Below are positions 23,859 to 36,900 of a stretch of DNA of 64,000 bases, one piece after another. The stretch is from positions 1,178,001 to 1,242,000 of the forward strand of contig NC_018386.1 of the NCBI RefSeq assembly GCF_000208865.1, given 5' to 3'. The position numbers and the translations under genes were made by a program. This stretch comes from Neospora caninum Liverpool. Its lineage: Eukaryota > Apicomplexa > Conoidasida > Eucoccidiorida > Sarcocystidae. Numbering within the stretch: position 1 is the stretch's first letter; each line of letters opens with the position of its first letter. The notes beneath the pieces are model-generated. The model did not search any database and was not told the origin of the DNA. It was given only the letters and a program-made list of their open reading frames with translations.

Positions 23859-26800
23859 TCAGCATTGTGCGTCATCGGATGAAAAAAATTCCCTGAGAGT
23901 CGTGTCAAACTTTTCTGTGTCGAGAAAAGCGGTTGTCAAAGGCGCAGTAAAGAACCGGTGGTCACCACTCAGGGCATAATCAGGCACTATACCACGCAAA
24001 CGTCCTCGATCGAGGGATGTCAGCGGGGGTGCCATTCCGAAGCCTGCAGTTGACGGCAACAAGCGCAACGACACAAGAAGCAGAAATCTGAAACCACAGG
24101 ACGGAGGACTGAAAGGAATGCACTGCTGGTACGGTTACGCTTACCAGGCTGAACATGTTGAATACCTACTATAGACAAACGAACGTACGAGTATATTGAA
24201 ATATACTTAAGACGACGGTAGGGATAGACATGCGCCCACCACTATGGAAGAAAATGTTGGATTGCATGCCCTGCCATCAGACAAAAAAAAGTGCAGTTTT
24301 CAGATTGTAGGCATCTTTCGAGTGATGCCTCTCCATCACCTACGAAGCCTTTCGGATTTACGTAATTCAGCTTTGAGCCTAAGTAGTCCTCTTTAAACTA
24401 AAAACAGACGGGATTCCATTCCCGAATGTCCGTGCAGGCCGCACACCATAACAACGATGGCAACTTGCTTCATCGTTGCTGACGGAGTTATTTTAATTCC
24501 AGCGCATGTAGCTCAGATCATACTGTTGGAACTTATGCAGATACACTGGGCAGCTTCCCATCTAGACCCGAGGAAGCTCAGGTCCTTACCAGTTCCATAT
24601 TTTGTAGGAACCAAGCGGTACAGATTGTTATCCGTCACGTTCAGTCTTGAGTAACGACCTGTATGTGCAAAAGCCTCGCTCCGATACGGCGCGAACCACT
24701 TGTCGAGTGTATCGTCATCAAAAATGTCTTCATCCATGGGAAGGTCAATGAACCTGGAAGCGACACAGAATCCAGTTCAAAATATGAGATGTACCACGGC
24801 ACCTCGTAGTCGCTGTGGTCCCTGCTCTCTCTCAAGCAACGCTGGAGAAGTGGTCTGGCCGGCCAGACGGAAATCTATTGGTTGCACCGGAGCAAAAGAG
24901 AGTTTTTCAGAGACAAAATGTACAGGGGCAGACTGACGAGCTAAAATGTCTATGCGGCCACCTTGGCGGATGGGTGACTGACTACAGTGGGTCACAACCA
25001 GATAGGCAGACTTTGTCTTCGTGGCCGAAAAAGGAAGCAACAAGTGGTACCATGCCAATCCAACGTTTATAGCGACACAAACCTACATTTGCTTGGACTT
25101 ACCCGCGATCCACCCTGACACAGATCATCGAAGCGATCTTCTTTGATAGTTCGCCTACCCCTGCCCCCCTCACAATGTCGATTTTCTGCAACTCGTTTTC
25201 GTAGCACCAAGCCTTGACACCTGCTCTCAAAACCGTGACAAGAAACTAAAGCAACTCCGCAATGATAAACCGACTTCGAGGATAGCGTGCCCCGTCGCTG
25301 TAGTGTTACGGCCAGCTCTTACATCAAGGGAGTAAAACCGAAAGGACCACACACGGCGGAAAAGTCGTCGAATTCTATTCCAGGAACCCAAAGACCGTAC
25401 ACAAAATATCCGGGAATCGTTCCTTTCTGGTGTATGAGAAGTCCCTTATATCTGCGGCTGAAACACGTATGGGTCATGTTGTCGTCACTGTCTCCTAGCC
25501 TCGACTCTCACGGGGGGCGACCGCCCCGTTATTGTCATTGCCAATAGAAATGGTCCTTGTACATCAGCAGCACGCAAAATGAAGGGTGCAGAAACAACAA
25601 CTCTCCTTCGAATCGCGGTAGACTCAAACGCCTTTAGTTGCCTCGTTAGTAACGCTTCGGCAGAAAAACAAACGCGAACGGACACATTATTGGGCCCTTC
25701 AAGGGGATGGCGCACAGACCGTCCTTGCGGTACGTACCGGACTGAGCGAACGCGGAGAGGACAGTAGCCGCAATCGCACGATCCTTTTGAAGAGCCTTCC
25801 GTGGTAGGTCAGATACATCTGCTTTCTGTGTTTCGATCCGCAATGAAGGGTTGCATAACACCTGCAAAAGTCTTGTGAATATCAGCTGACGAAGCCTGAG
25901 AGGCATCAGAAAGGGTACGTCAGGTTCCACAGGAAAACCGATGATGCAGGGCATCGCAAACGCCAAAATAGGACTCGTTACGGGGAACGAGAGGGCTCTG
26001 GGGTGCGCTTGCTACTGCCAGTGTAGCCTTATCCAACGTTCCCCCTTTCCGGACTGAACGCCCCGAGGCGGAGCAGCTTATGCAGGAAATGAACCACGAC
26101 CAACCAGGGTCAGCCTTGCTGCGTAAATACTATCCGGGGCCCGAACGGCCACGGCCCGCTCGCAGGTCCTCCGCAAGAAAAGAAAGTCGCTGCTCTATTC
26201 TGCTGGTGCCATCCAGCCGTGACCTTCGCCGTCCCTTGCTGTTGTAGATAGAGCACGTTCGAGGAGCGAAACGAAATACAACAGAGCAGTGTGCCGAATA
26301 GTTCAAATGTGAGCGAGACCTCGCCTAGGTCTCAAAATACCTGGGAATCGAAACAGAGAATCGAAATAACCCACCTATTGAGACGAGGAGCCTGACGAAT
26401 GACCGCCCAGCGGATGAGATCCTGGGCAGTGGCGCGTGGCAGATCAAAAAGGGCTTTGAGCCGCCTCCAAATGGACACAATGCTCCCACTATTAAGGAGC
26501 GTCTCGAGCTGCAGGTCGCCGCGCCTGTAGAGGGCATAGAGAGAGGTTAGATACTCGCGACCGCCTCCGAAATCCTGTGCGTTCCCGTCATCTTGAGCCA
26601 GACGAGCTGCCAAACTGAATGCATTGCCAGATGAGGCTATATCCGAAACGACTTGTTGAGAGTTGCTGGGAGCTGCGGATAAAGTCGGACAAAGAGAAAG
26701 ATTAGCGCAAACATCCTTCTCGTATGCGCATCCAAGACCGGCGCACGCTAGGCGCCACTGTCCCGTTCGCGTGACGGCACATTTTACTCGAGCGGACTTG

Positions 26801-29800
26801 CGGCCCCTACAAAACTCGTACGAAAATGCCGTGAATCGACGCAGTCGCAACAGATTTTGGTGCTTCAGACGGAATCCGATTTACACCTTCTATATGCAAA
26901 TCTACATTTCTCAGAACTGCCACACCGTCGTAGTTGCTTTGAGTGCACTGCGTAGACGAGGTTTGCGAACCAGACTCACGAAGCTGTCCAAGGCTGGGAA
27001 TGGGTCGAGGCGGCGTGGTCGTAGGCAAAAGAAGAGCTTCCTTGATATAGGTGAAACGATCGCGACCGGATTCCACGATAAACTCAACGAGAGTCTGTAG
27101 AACATTGGTGAGAAACTTTGCGCTGTCTCGCCTGAAATTGTCGAGCTCCCGCACGTCCTTCTGCATATTCAGCAGGCCCATTCTCATCGCATCCAATTCC
27201 CCTGTTGTACGCAATTGACACCACACGCACAAGATTGATGCTTCTCAAAGGATTGCCATTAATGATCGTGATACAAAACGGTCAGGGATTTCAATAACCT
27301 ACCGCTATTCACGCTTGCCTGGACGCTGTAGTCATTAGAACTCTTGGTTTAGTATAAGTGTAGAACCAATCCGTTAGTCAGGTATCGTAAGGCAGTCTGT
27401 TATCTAATACGGAAGATGGAAGACGTTTTACTCTTTACGCCTAAACACTGAACGACGCCCATTCCTAATCATAACCCCAAGTGGTACACATAATGGGGCA
27501 CGGTGAGCGCCCTGCGCTCCATAAAAGGATAGCCTTTCATCCTGTTTTCAGTGTCCCATGTACGATGCAAAGGAGGTTTTGGAGCACAAAAGGACTGGAG
27601 AGATCATGTCGAGAATTCCGCGAGCGACTTCACACACCCCAATCACAGGAATTCCGTTTGATCTTAGATTCCCAAAAAGTGGCCTTTCGAAAGGGAGGAG
27701 ACAGTTTGCCAACTTCTCTCTTGCGGATAAGTATGATATGACCTATTGTTTAGCTAGTGTTTTCTCACCAACAATAGCAATAATGATGGACGCAGCGGCG
27801 GTGACAGGAAGACATTGTGAATTGGCTTCAAGAAGCTCTTCAACGCGAAGAACATGGAAAATGTGGGCCAGGTTGCAGTCATCGACAATGCTGGCTCCCA
27901 GCGACTTGTGCATGAACGTGCTCTGTAGACCCAGTCCGGTTTTGTTCAAGTGCTTCTCAATGTACCGCCCAAGATACGCCTTGCCGGTGCCGTAGTAATG
28001 TACAAACGTAGGATCACGCGAGTAAACCAGTCGCATGTCCAGGGAGGACGACAGCAGTCCTCGACATTTTGCAATGTCCAGGCGCTCTGCCAGAGAGGAA
28101 ACAAGAAAATCATACTCTCCTTTAAGCATCCACGCCATCGTCATGCAAGACAGAAGAGAGTTGGAACAAAATCCATGAAAGGAAAAAGGAGAGTACCCAA
28201 GCAGGCCAGGCCGCTTCGCGGCCCACGTTGTGGAAACCACGGAGTCACGATGTGTGCGTGTCTGAGAATATCACCTTCCTGCTGCATCAAATTTGTGCCT
28301 CCCTTTCTTGGGAGAAGTAACGTTCATGTGGCCTTTCCTTGACGACCGAAGTGGGAGTCCACGATTTGGCGGTCACCAGAGGTCCCTCGAGAAATAACAG
28401 TGTCGCAGAAGAGTTTCTTCACATACGGTAGACAGCGATAGATTAACAGAAAAAGTTCCAAAAAGTGTAAATTAGCCAGTACGCTTGATGGGGTATCCTT
28501 CCTGGCACGTTTGTTGGGAGTCGGAAGCCGGAGAGCTCCGGCCCACACGAAAAGGGCTACACGAGTCGGGGATTGTCAAGTGCCGTACAGACGCATCCGA
28601 GGTGAAAACTTCACGCATAAAGACGTGAATGAAGGAGACGGACGGGAAACGGGAGATTGGAAGGAAATACAAAAGGATAACTTGCTTGAGCTGCATGTGG
28701 TATCAGCTCTCACTCCTCGTCCGGGGCTGAGCACGGAAAACACGATCCTTCTGGACACACAAAACCATCATAGGCTTTTGCTCGCTTGCCACGGCCACGG
28801 CATTCGAAAATCGAACAGAAGCTTTGATCGGCAGTCGTCCTCAAAAACACATGCTCATACCTTCACAAAGGGAATTTACGCACACTCAACCTCCCACAAA
28901 GGGCCATGTTGACTGTTGAATCGATATACACCTCCGCGCCAGCTAGCCACGCAGCCATGCATGCCCGGTTCATGCGGCACAAACAATGGCGTGCATGCCA
29001 TATGGACGGACGCAAAATTTCAAAGTGACTCGGCAGATGGTTTACCGTTTCTGGGCAACCAGAGAGAGCACATTGGAGCCAAGCACATGTACAAGCAACA
29101 GCGACAACCCAAGGTCGGTTTTGGTCGCCCACATGGGAAGAGAAGTTCCTGACCGGTAGTGGCTAGCATGTAGTTCCCCCGGAGTCACGGGCGGTGGCGC
29201 ATCCTGGTGCCAAGCGGTATGACTTTCCCATGTTTTCACGTAAACGTATTGGATAAGCAAAGACAGGCGGAGAAGAGACTGGGCAATGGGACCACATTCG
29301 CCTTTGCGACCAGAGCACGGTGAGGTCTCTCACCGAGTGGCTCAGCTGGCTTTGTCTCCCAGAGATTCGACGACGGTAACTCGTGTCTACACTGGGAAGC
29401 AATAGATGCCGCAGTGATTAAATTCCAAGCTTCGCAGATTCCTCCATAAACTCAAAACAATAATGACACCGGCCTGCAGGGTGACAGACGTAGCTTAGGA
29501 AGGCGGTCTTTGGAATGAACCACTTAACTTTCACCTACACTTTCCAGTTCATAAGCATATCACACTTCTCAGGCTGTGCCTTGTGAATCGAATGGGAGAC
29601 GCTATAAAAGGCGTCGTCGGTAGAGACCCTGTTTCCAAACAAATGCCGGACACATAAGGCAAAAACACCTTCGCGCCTCTCCATGTTGGGCAGTGCGATG
29701 GGTTTTGTGAGAATGAAATCAATCCTGGCTGCTCCTCCATTCGAACCAAGTAGAAAGCACCCGCATCACACTTCGTGCACGAAGAAAGGCCCTTCACTCC

Positions 29801-31122
29801 TGCTGTCCACAATCCGCTAAGCCAGTGAGTACTCGCCGGAGCGGCCGGCAGGCACGGTGTTCCCTAGCACTTGGTATTGTCAAAGACCGCCGCTAAGGAT
29901 TTCTGCACTCAGGAAACGGTTCTCGTTCTATACAAAATATGTTGCATTGTACCGTAGTGTCGACGGCGGACGCAGTTACAGGGGCGGGCTGACTCTGCCG
30001 TCGATATAGAGTCGGGATGGTCACCGGACAAGGCTTGCCAAAGGCAGCCTACAGCATTTCCCCGTGGGTGAGTGCTGCACAGTCAAAGACGGTATCTGAA
30101 ATGAACGCCAGGCAGGTCGATTGCTGGATCAGTTCGGTGCGTGTGATTGGTGGACAGTGATGGAGACGGGATTTTCTAGTAACTGAAAGCAAGGACGGGT
30201 GGTCGACTTCCACGTGAATCTCAGAGTTACTGAAGGAGGCTGCCAGGCGAAACACCCTTCACCACAGGTGCTCGCCTACATCTCGTTTTTCGGTCGGAAG
30301 CCTTTTGAAGAATCCATGAAGGTCAGCGTATCTGAATCAACGATGGGTGTAGCCGTCCGATGGAGGCGAGTCTGGCTGTGTTGCCATCTACTGCAAACCC
30401 AACAAATGTCTCTCCTTACGTTCCGAATGGCCGCACGCGAAAAACCAGAAAGTGTGCCGGCGTTTGTTGCCGTTTGGTACATATGAGCGAATGACGAACA
30501 AGGCTTATTTACTCTGTTCGTTCTCCCACAAATGCAAAGCGTCGAAGTGTAAAACATTACAAGGAATTTCCCTGGCGGAAAACAATTGGAGTGTGTCTTA
30601 AGCATGCGCGTCATCGGCTCAATTACCACGGAGAATAAAAACAATTCTTACAACCAGCGAAACCCAAACCCGTATTCGACGACAGTAAAACCTCTCCTCG
30701 CTGTGCGAGCGTTGTTTGAGCGTGTGAGAAGCGCCCGCGAAGCACAGGAATTAGAAATGGGGAAACAGTCTGATGGGGAGCACGCCACCTCCCGTTCTTT
30801 TTAGAGCCGCACGCCAGTGGGCGCGCAGGTGAAAAGTGACGTTGGTGCTTCATGCACCACCGAAAGTACTGGGCGATCCGTGTCCTAGTTTCCGCAAGTG
30901 GTTTCTTGGCCGCAAGGGTTTCGGAAAAAAGGCAGCAACCCGACAGACCGAAACGCACTGGACAGCGACAGACGTGGAGGTAGCGACCCTGGCGGCAAAT
31001 GACAGGTACCGGTTTCTGCAGCAAATAGCAAGCAGATGAGGCATGGTGAGCAACAAGAGGAACATAGGGATGAACCTCCTGACGTACCAAGGCGCCAAAA
31101 GCTTGTAAAAGGTTAAGCTCAT
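23859..31122 (-). CDS. Large secreted protein encoded by about 14 exons, family unknown
   Basis: Phase-consistent exons: 31122-31010, 30503-30420, 30229-30053, 29724-29541, 29278-29046, 28501 to about 28363, 28261-27769, 27201-26980, 26672-26375, 25973-25734, 25457-25323, 25225-25103, 24753-24590 and 24043-23859, giving about 929 residues. Nearly every junction from 27769 downward has a strong donor and acceptor. The first two exons and the end of the exon starting at 28501 are the least certain. The ATG at 31122 opens a signal peptide (RFIPMFLLLLTMPHLLAICC). The body is compact, with hydrophobic helices (FLELFLLIYRCLPYVKKLF), Cys pairs (FCSNSLLSCMTMAWMLKGEY) and a well-structured C-terminal part (GYFVYGLWVPGIEFDDF). 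It carries no low-complexity insert, unlike its neighbours, and no C-terminal membrane anchor. No family was recognised; a rhoptry or microneme protein is possible. Confidence 0.62.
27286..27344. repeat. Diverged second copy of the 59-bp element flanking the cox1 fragment
   Basis: Aligned without gaps to 13994-14052, this stretch matches at 48 of 59 positions, including an unbroken CTGTAGTCATTA. It lies in the same orientation, inside the intron 27768-27202 of the secreted-protein gene at 23859-31122. No second inverted arm or cox1 motif was found beside it. Confidence 0.8.
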
Positions 31123-31680
31123 TCGGCACCGGAAAAGGCAGACGCGTAAGGTTTCTCGGTGTGCTTACTGCTCCAGCGGCCAACGCGTGCGCTCGAGGGT
31201 AAGCACAAAGATCGCCCTCGGTCTTCGCTTCTAGGTTGCCTCGATTACCCCCAGTTATGCCACTATTTCTACGGCGGAGCCACCGAACCGAAAAAAGCGT
31301 TTGATGCGACACTGAGTTCGTCCTGGCCATCGAGGGCGCAAACCGGTGAGCAACTGACCTCTTATCGCTCTCTGCCGGTGCCGGTGATTAGGCAAAGCAC
31401 ACACGACAGCCAAGTGGTCTCAGAGTGATACCGGGAATGTGCCGATCTGCCCTAAAGATCTAGAGTATCTTGTGTTTTGTCATGAAGCATGCCCACGGCG
31501 GCAGGGGTGCTGGAGGAAAACTGTTGAGCTTGTCGAGCGACGGCGCTGTGTTCACCCCGTAGACGTTGTTTGTGGCTGTTCCTTTCCGTGCGCAGTCTTT
31601 GCAGCACCTCAAATCTCCACGTGACTATTCTTCGAGAAGACTGCCGACGCGCTCTCTCTTCAATCCCCCCTTAACCGCAG

Positions 31681-32304
31681 CCGGCGCGTGAACGGTGTGC
31701 GGGTTTTCTTCTTGGCGGCAATCCACTCTAGCGGGTACTCTGAGATGTCCCCCTTATTCGTGGACTTTCAAAGGCTTCCTAACCTTTTTGGTTCATATGC
31801 GCGAGAAGTCTGGGCATCATCCGCTCTCATTGGCCTCATCGAGGCACGCGGCTTCAATGGTGGAGCGGCGGACTACGATACTTTGACGAGCACGGAGATA
31901 GCGTTCAGGAAGGCGGTGAGAGAGCTGTGTTTCCCGGCCTCGTCGCCCTTTCCTGGACACACACTGCCGCGGGTTTTTCTATAACGCCTAATCGGGCGAT
32001 TGTTCTTGTGCGTCCGGCCTTTTTTCAGGAGAATTTTTTTGATTCCTCATTCACTCTTCAACTGCGAAGAACTCCAAAATCTACGAGGGTTGTGCCTCGT
32101 TTTATGGCTGCGTCGGTGAGCCCCCCGCGACGGCGGGCGGTGCCGTCGCGGGGTGTCTTCCCCCGATGCCTGTTGCCATATAGTGACCTCATATACCTAG
32201 CAGAACTAGCAACAGCCTAGGCGCCTCGTGGCTTAAAACCGCCTTCTTGTCGATTCGACATCGGAGAGTTTGTCATATTCGCGAGCGAAGCCTGGCGGAG
32301 TTGA
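31681..32304 (+). CDS. Short gene or 3' part of a gene, three exons, function unknown
   Basis: Exons 31681-31915, 32029-32115 and 32221-32304 join in frame. The acceptor before 31681 (CCCCCCTTAACCGCAG) and before 32029 (CCTTTTTTCAG) are strong, and donors are GCG|GTGAGA and TCG|GTGAGC. The first in-frame ATG is at 31745 and would give 113 residues (MSPLFVDFQRLPNLFGSYAR onward). The strong phase-2 acceptor at 31681 suggests an earlier coding exon that I could not fix. The product is mixed hydrophobic and basic with no recognised domain. The last exon overlaps a 72-codon minus-strand frame (32435-32217) that is also plausible, so the strand of that segment is not certain. The gene runs away from the minus-strand secreted-protein gene that starts at 31122. 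Confidence 0.45.
32123..32153. repeat. GC-rich perfect hairpin inside an intron
   Basis: CCCCGCGACGGC (32123-32134), a 7-base loop GGGCGGT, and GCCGTCGCGGGG (32142-32153) form a 12-bp perfect stem. It starts eight bases into the putative intron 32116-32220, immediately after the donor. No poly-T follows, so it is not a bacterial-type terminator. Confidence 0.85.
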
Positions 32305-33971
32305 GATTTTTCGGAACCCTTTTTCGCAAGCTGAGAATATGAGACGAAGGTCGTGCCCACGACTGCGGCCACGATCGAGTTGCCGTCCGGGAGAAGAAGC
32401 GTGCTCGTGTTTGCCATCCCATCCGCTGGAAACATAGCAGCGAAGACTATGTAGTGCTTACATCCTCTCTACGGCGGCGTGCGTGCATACTTCATCCTCT
32501 CCATCGGCCAGCCCAACGGAGCGCGGTTCTCCTTGTTTTTGCGCCCGTTATGTTTCTTGGGCGATACGCGGCGTTAACCCATGATCAAGAGAGTAGGGGG
32601 GAAGGGTCGGTCGTGGCACAAGCAATTACCCTCCCTTTTCTCCGGCTTTTCCCCTGGGATTCCTAACCTCAAAGAGGTCAGCTTTCAGTGAAAACTCCTC
32701 GTTCACCAAGGGGAGGGGAGCGTAGCCTCTTTCTGCTTCCGTACTAACGCCTCTATCTTGTTTTCAACGTTTTTAGAAGGAGACGGCTTGATCGAGCACC
32801 AGCACGTGACTGAGAACAGTCAGGAGACTTTTTCATATTTTGTTGGTTTTTCTTGTCGCGCGTTTCGCGTTCTTCTGGAGCCTTTTTACTGGTCCACGCC
32901 TGGGAAGTGATGTGCTTGTGCAGTGGGCAAAAAAGACCCTGAAGAAACATCTTTTTCACTCGATTGATATTCGGTGAATCTCGCGCTGTCTCTGAGGAAA
33001 TCCTAGCATGTCGTACCGCGACTCCGTTTCCACCACTGCCCGTTCCAAAGCTGCTCTTTGCGCAATTCCGGCGAATTGTTCTTTTCTTGGATGACCACTT
33101 CTCTCCTGTTGCAAAGACTCGTTTCTCGCATTTTTGGGTCAGCCAACATCACGAAATTCTCTGAGGGTGTGTCATCCGTCTGTCGGCTGCGGCTTGTTGA
33201 CGCCTAGTATGATGACATCGCCCCTGTCAGAACGGCGCCTGTGGCAAAGGCACGGTAACGACCGCTGTTCATTTCGCTCCTCCAAATACATGGAAGGGAG
33301 CGGCAATCTTTACTAGCTGCTGCGTGGTCCCCTCAAAGTTGGACGGAAGCAACGATGGCCTGCGGTGCGTGTACATGACCTTTGGTGCCCCCGTTTGTCG
33401 CGTCGAGAAGTCTTCCCCGCTCACACATTCGAGGTCGGTCGCCCATTAGCGGGTCTTTCATCTCCTCTCCTGTTGCTGTGTAAAGCTTTGACACTCCGAA
33501 GAAGGAAGAATAGTGCCTCCGGCTCTCCTCGACTGAAGAAGGCCTTGCAACGATGGGGCAGAGCATCTAGAGCATCGCAGCTCGTCAGGCAGGAAGACGA
33601 GAACGTGTGAGGAGGTTCAAATTCCTTTATAATTCACGTCTTTGGCTCTCGTGCCCGATCACAATAGCTGCCGCAGCTTGTGTGTCCGCCAGGTCTGAAA
33701 AAGCGAGGAGCAGGAAGGAAGCAGAGAAATGTGCAGTGTCCCTTTCGTGGATCGATCAGTGTTATTTCGTGTCGCGCTGGCATGGATCCCGTCTCTCGCA
33801 TCCACCGAGTTCTGGGGGAAGGTACAGCCTGTTTGTTCTGCACGGACACATGTTTTTTCTGAACGCCGGCCCCTGGGTCCTTCTGACATTCGCTGCTGCG
33901 TCATTTCCTGTCAGCTCCCGACGAGTCCCCGGGCGTGAGTCATCTAAAGCGAAGACGGAGAAACCAGGAAC
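32305..33971. other. Intergenic upstream of the 3072-residue protein gene
   Basis: No credible exon was found. The region probably contains the promoter and 5' leader of the gene starting at 33972. A GGTTCAAATTCC at 33614-33625 resembles a tRNA B box, but no cloverleaf could be drawn around it. Confidence 0.4.
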
Positions 33972-36900
33972 ATGGAAAACTCGGATACGTTTCCCACTCT
34001 TGCCTCGTCCATTGAGTGGTTCTCTTCGCCTCCCCAGGCTGTCCTCGATCATCTCTCTTCTAGTCCTGGTGCGCCCGTGAACGGCTGCGCAGAGGGAGAT
34101 GGAGGCCACGGCTCTTTCTCTTCGCTCTCTGCGTGCCCCAAGACTCAAGCGTGGGCTGACGACAGAAGATGTTCCGCCGCATCCTCGAATCCGCCTACTC
34201 GCTTTCGTTTCTCCTCTGCGTCGCCTTCGCTGTCTTCCGCGGAACGTCCTGCCGTGCCGCCGTCATCTTTGGGAGACGGCAGTGTCGCTTCCGACCTGAT
34301 TGCAGACTCATCTGGGCGGACCTCTCTCAGTCCTGGATCGTCGCCTGTCCACAGAGCGGAGTCAACGGTGTGTGCACCCTCTGATCTGCACTGGCCATTG
34401 AAGACGAGTATGGGGCCAAGTGCACAAGGCGACGGAGCGCTGTCGTCATCTGCCTCCACTCTCAAACGCAAGAAAGCAGACGAGAAACAGGGGCAACCTG
34501 AGAACCCTGTGGCACGTTTTGCGTGTGACGAAAATGCCGGGTACAACGCGGTGGCTGTCGGTCCCTCTACGAGGCCTGTCGCCTCTCCCCCGTGTCCCTT
34601 TCCTTCGTTGTCTACAGATGCCACAGACGGTTTACTCTCAACCGGCAATGACGCTGCGATTGTGCCTCTTTCACGGTCTGTCCACGCGTCGCCGTCGGCC
34701 TCACCGCTGGAGCAGGAATCTGGCAGCACGCGGGCCATCAAAACGAACGCGGATGAGCCGCGGCCCTCGAACCGATCTTCTCCACCCGGGGACCTCTCAC
34801 CCCCCAGCGAGCTCGAGTCGAGCGCTTTCGCGCATGCGAGGCAGCCGTGGATTTCTCCAACGCATCCGTCTGTGGTGGCGTCTCCTCCCTCGTCTCCTGT
34901 CCCCCAGCGTCTCCTACGCTGCAGATCGCCCAAGATGTCGCCGATTTGGCTGTCTCCCATTTCGCTCCCGTCCAGCAATCGGGCCAACAAAGGGGAGGAT
35001 GCACCGGTCGCGCCCGATGGCTCCAATGAGCCGGCACGGCGTTTTGCTTCCTTCTCTTCCTCGTCCACCGTGGGCGACTGCAGTGAGCGGCAGTGGGACA
35101 GCACCGTTGGCCAGCATGTGTCACACATTGTTCCGCCGTTGACAAGCGACAGCGGCTCGGCTCGGTCTCCCTCGTCTTCGTTCCCGACCTCGGGGCCGTC
35201 GGGCTGTTCGTTAGGCGCCACTGCGCGCTCTCAACCGCCTTGCTCTACGGTTACTGAGGTCGCTGCGCTGTTCGATCCCTGTCCTGATGATGATTTGCTT
35301 TTGGAAGTTTCCCCTTCGACCGCAGGCCTCACCGCTGCGACACTGCTTCCGGGCTCTGCGTTTCTTGAGAGCGAGTTCATCTCGTCGCTCTCGCTCTCTC
35401 TCCCAGCCATTGTCTCCTTCTTGTTCTCCCTGTTCAACGGAGACCCTCGGCTCGGCATCCTCACACCACAAGCGAAATTCATGGCCTGGCGCTCTCTCGT
35501 GTATCTCGCCGACCTTCATGAGGGGAAAGTTGCTTCGTCGGCGGCTGCAGAAGCCGCCGCCGGAGCGCTGGGCCGGGGCGGCTATCGCGCAGCTGCTGCC
35601 CGCGGTCCCTTCTACAGGGGTACCCACGCGCAGCAGCCAGTGCAAGCCCCGCAAGTCAGTACGCAGGAGTGTGTTGCGACGTCCAAAGGGAAACGCTCCG
35701 TACGCCACGCCCTCGTTGGGGAGCGGCCGCACGCCACCGCAGGAGGGCAAAGCTCGGCTTCGCTCCTGGCGTCGCCGCCTGGGACGGTACCTCCCGCAGG
35801 TTCACCGTGTTCTGCGCCTGCCTCTGTGGCGTCGCAGACTCGGGGCCTCTTTGGGCGGTGCCCGTTGCCGTCGTCGAGGCCGCCTGTGTCGGAGTCAGGC
35901 GAGAAGGACGGAGGCACAGAGCCGGAGAACGCTCTAGATCGCCTTGACTTCTTCAAATTCCCGCGCACGAGCTTGCCAGGATTGCCGACTGCAGGCGAGA
36001 GAGGCTGCGACAAGGCGGGGCGAGAGACGCAGGAGTCGTGGAAGGCCGCCGAAGCGCTCTGGGCGGCGGCACGCGCGAACGGCTCCACGGCAGCATCCGA
36101 TTTGCCGAGTGCGGCAACTGCTTCCGGTTCGTCCGGCGGGGGTAAGCGGTCTCGAACCTACGGCCCGGCAGGGGACGGCGCGCCGGCGGCGAGCGGTTCT
36201 GAAGGGTCGGTTGCTTCCGCGGGCAGTGGCGGGACGCGAAGCGCCGTGCCAGCGGAGCGTCCACGAGAGGGGAGTGACATTCGGGCTGCGAGCGCTTCGA
36301 CATCCGACGACGACGCGCCGTTCTTCCGGTTGGGAGATCAACACCTGCCCCACGCTTCGTCCGGAGCCGGGCCCTGGCAGCAGCGGAGGGCCGGGGGTGA
36401 GTCGCACGCAGCGCGAAGTGAGCCGGATCGAAGTCGAAGAGGGGAAGCAGACCGGCCTGACTCTCCTGATGGCGTCAAGGCGAAGGCAGGTGTGCACTCG
36501 GAGAGGCGGTCGGACTCCGTGTCGCAAACCCCCTCGTCTGTTGCAACTTCTTTCTCTCCGCAGGGCGAGACTTTTCTGCAAGAGCAGATGAACCTCCTTG
36601 CCCAAATAGGCGACGAGCAGCAGGTTGTTGGCTACGAAGAAAACTTTCCACGCTTTGTCTGCGGGACCGTTGACCGGCGCTGGGCCCTCCAGCAGAGGAC
36701 CGTCAAAGTGCCGCTCGACAAGACGCTCACTGCCAGTGGAGGAAGCCTGGGAGGGAAGAAATCCGGAGGCGGGGAAAAGGACGGCGCGACCGCAGCGGAA
36801 GGGGGCGGAGGCAGCAAGAAAAAAGCGGGGCAATGCGACGACGCAGGCGGAAAAGACAAGGCAGGCAGCGGCCTCGTGCTGGAACTCCAATTTGAGGAGA

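Noticed and set aside
24777..25058. 93-codon minus-strand frame within the secreted-protein gene
   Set aside because: Including it breaks the phase chain. Skipping it joins 25103 to 24753 cleanly with GTAAGT and CTTCCAG.
30623..31330. 235-codon minus-strand frame
   Set aside because: Overlaps the signal-peptide exon at 31122 in another frame and lacks an exit donor with the phase needed for the next exon. Its composition looks non-coding.
33614..33625. tRNA B-box-like sequence
   Set aside because: No A box at the right distance and no cloverleaf arms could be paired.
34145..35221. 358-codon minus-strand open frame
   Set aside because: Antisense to the first exon of the 3072-residue protein gene, which has a longer frame and good splice junctions.
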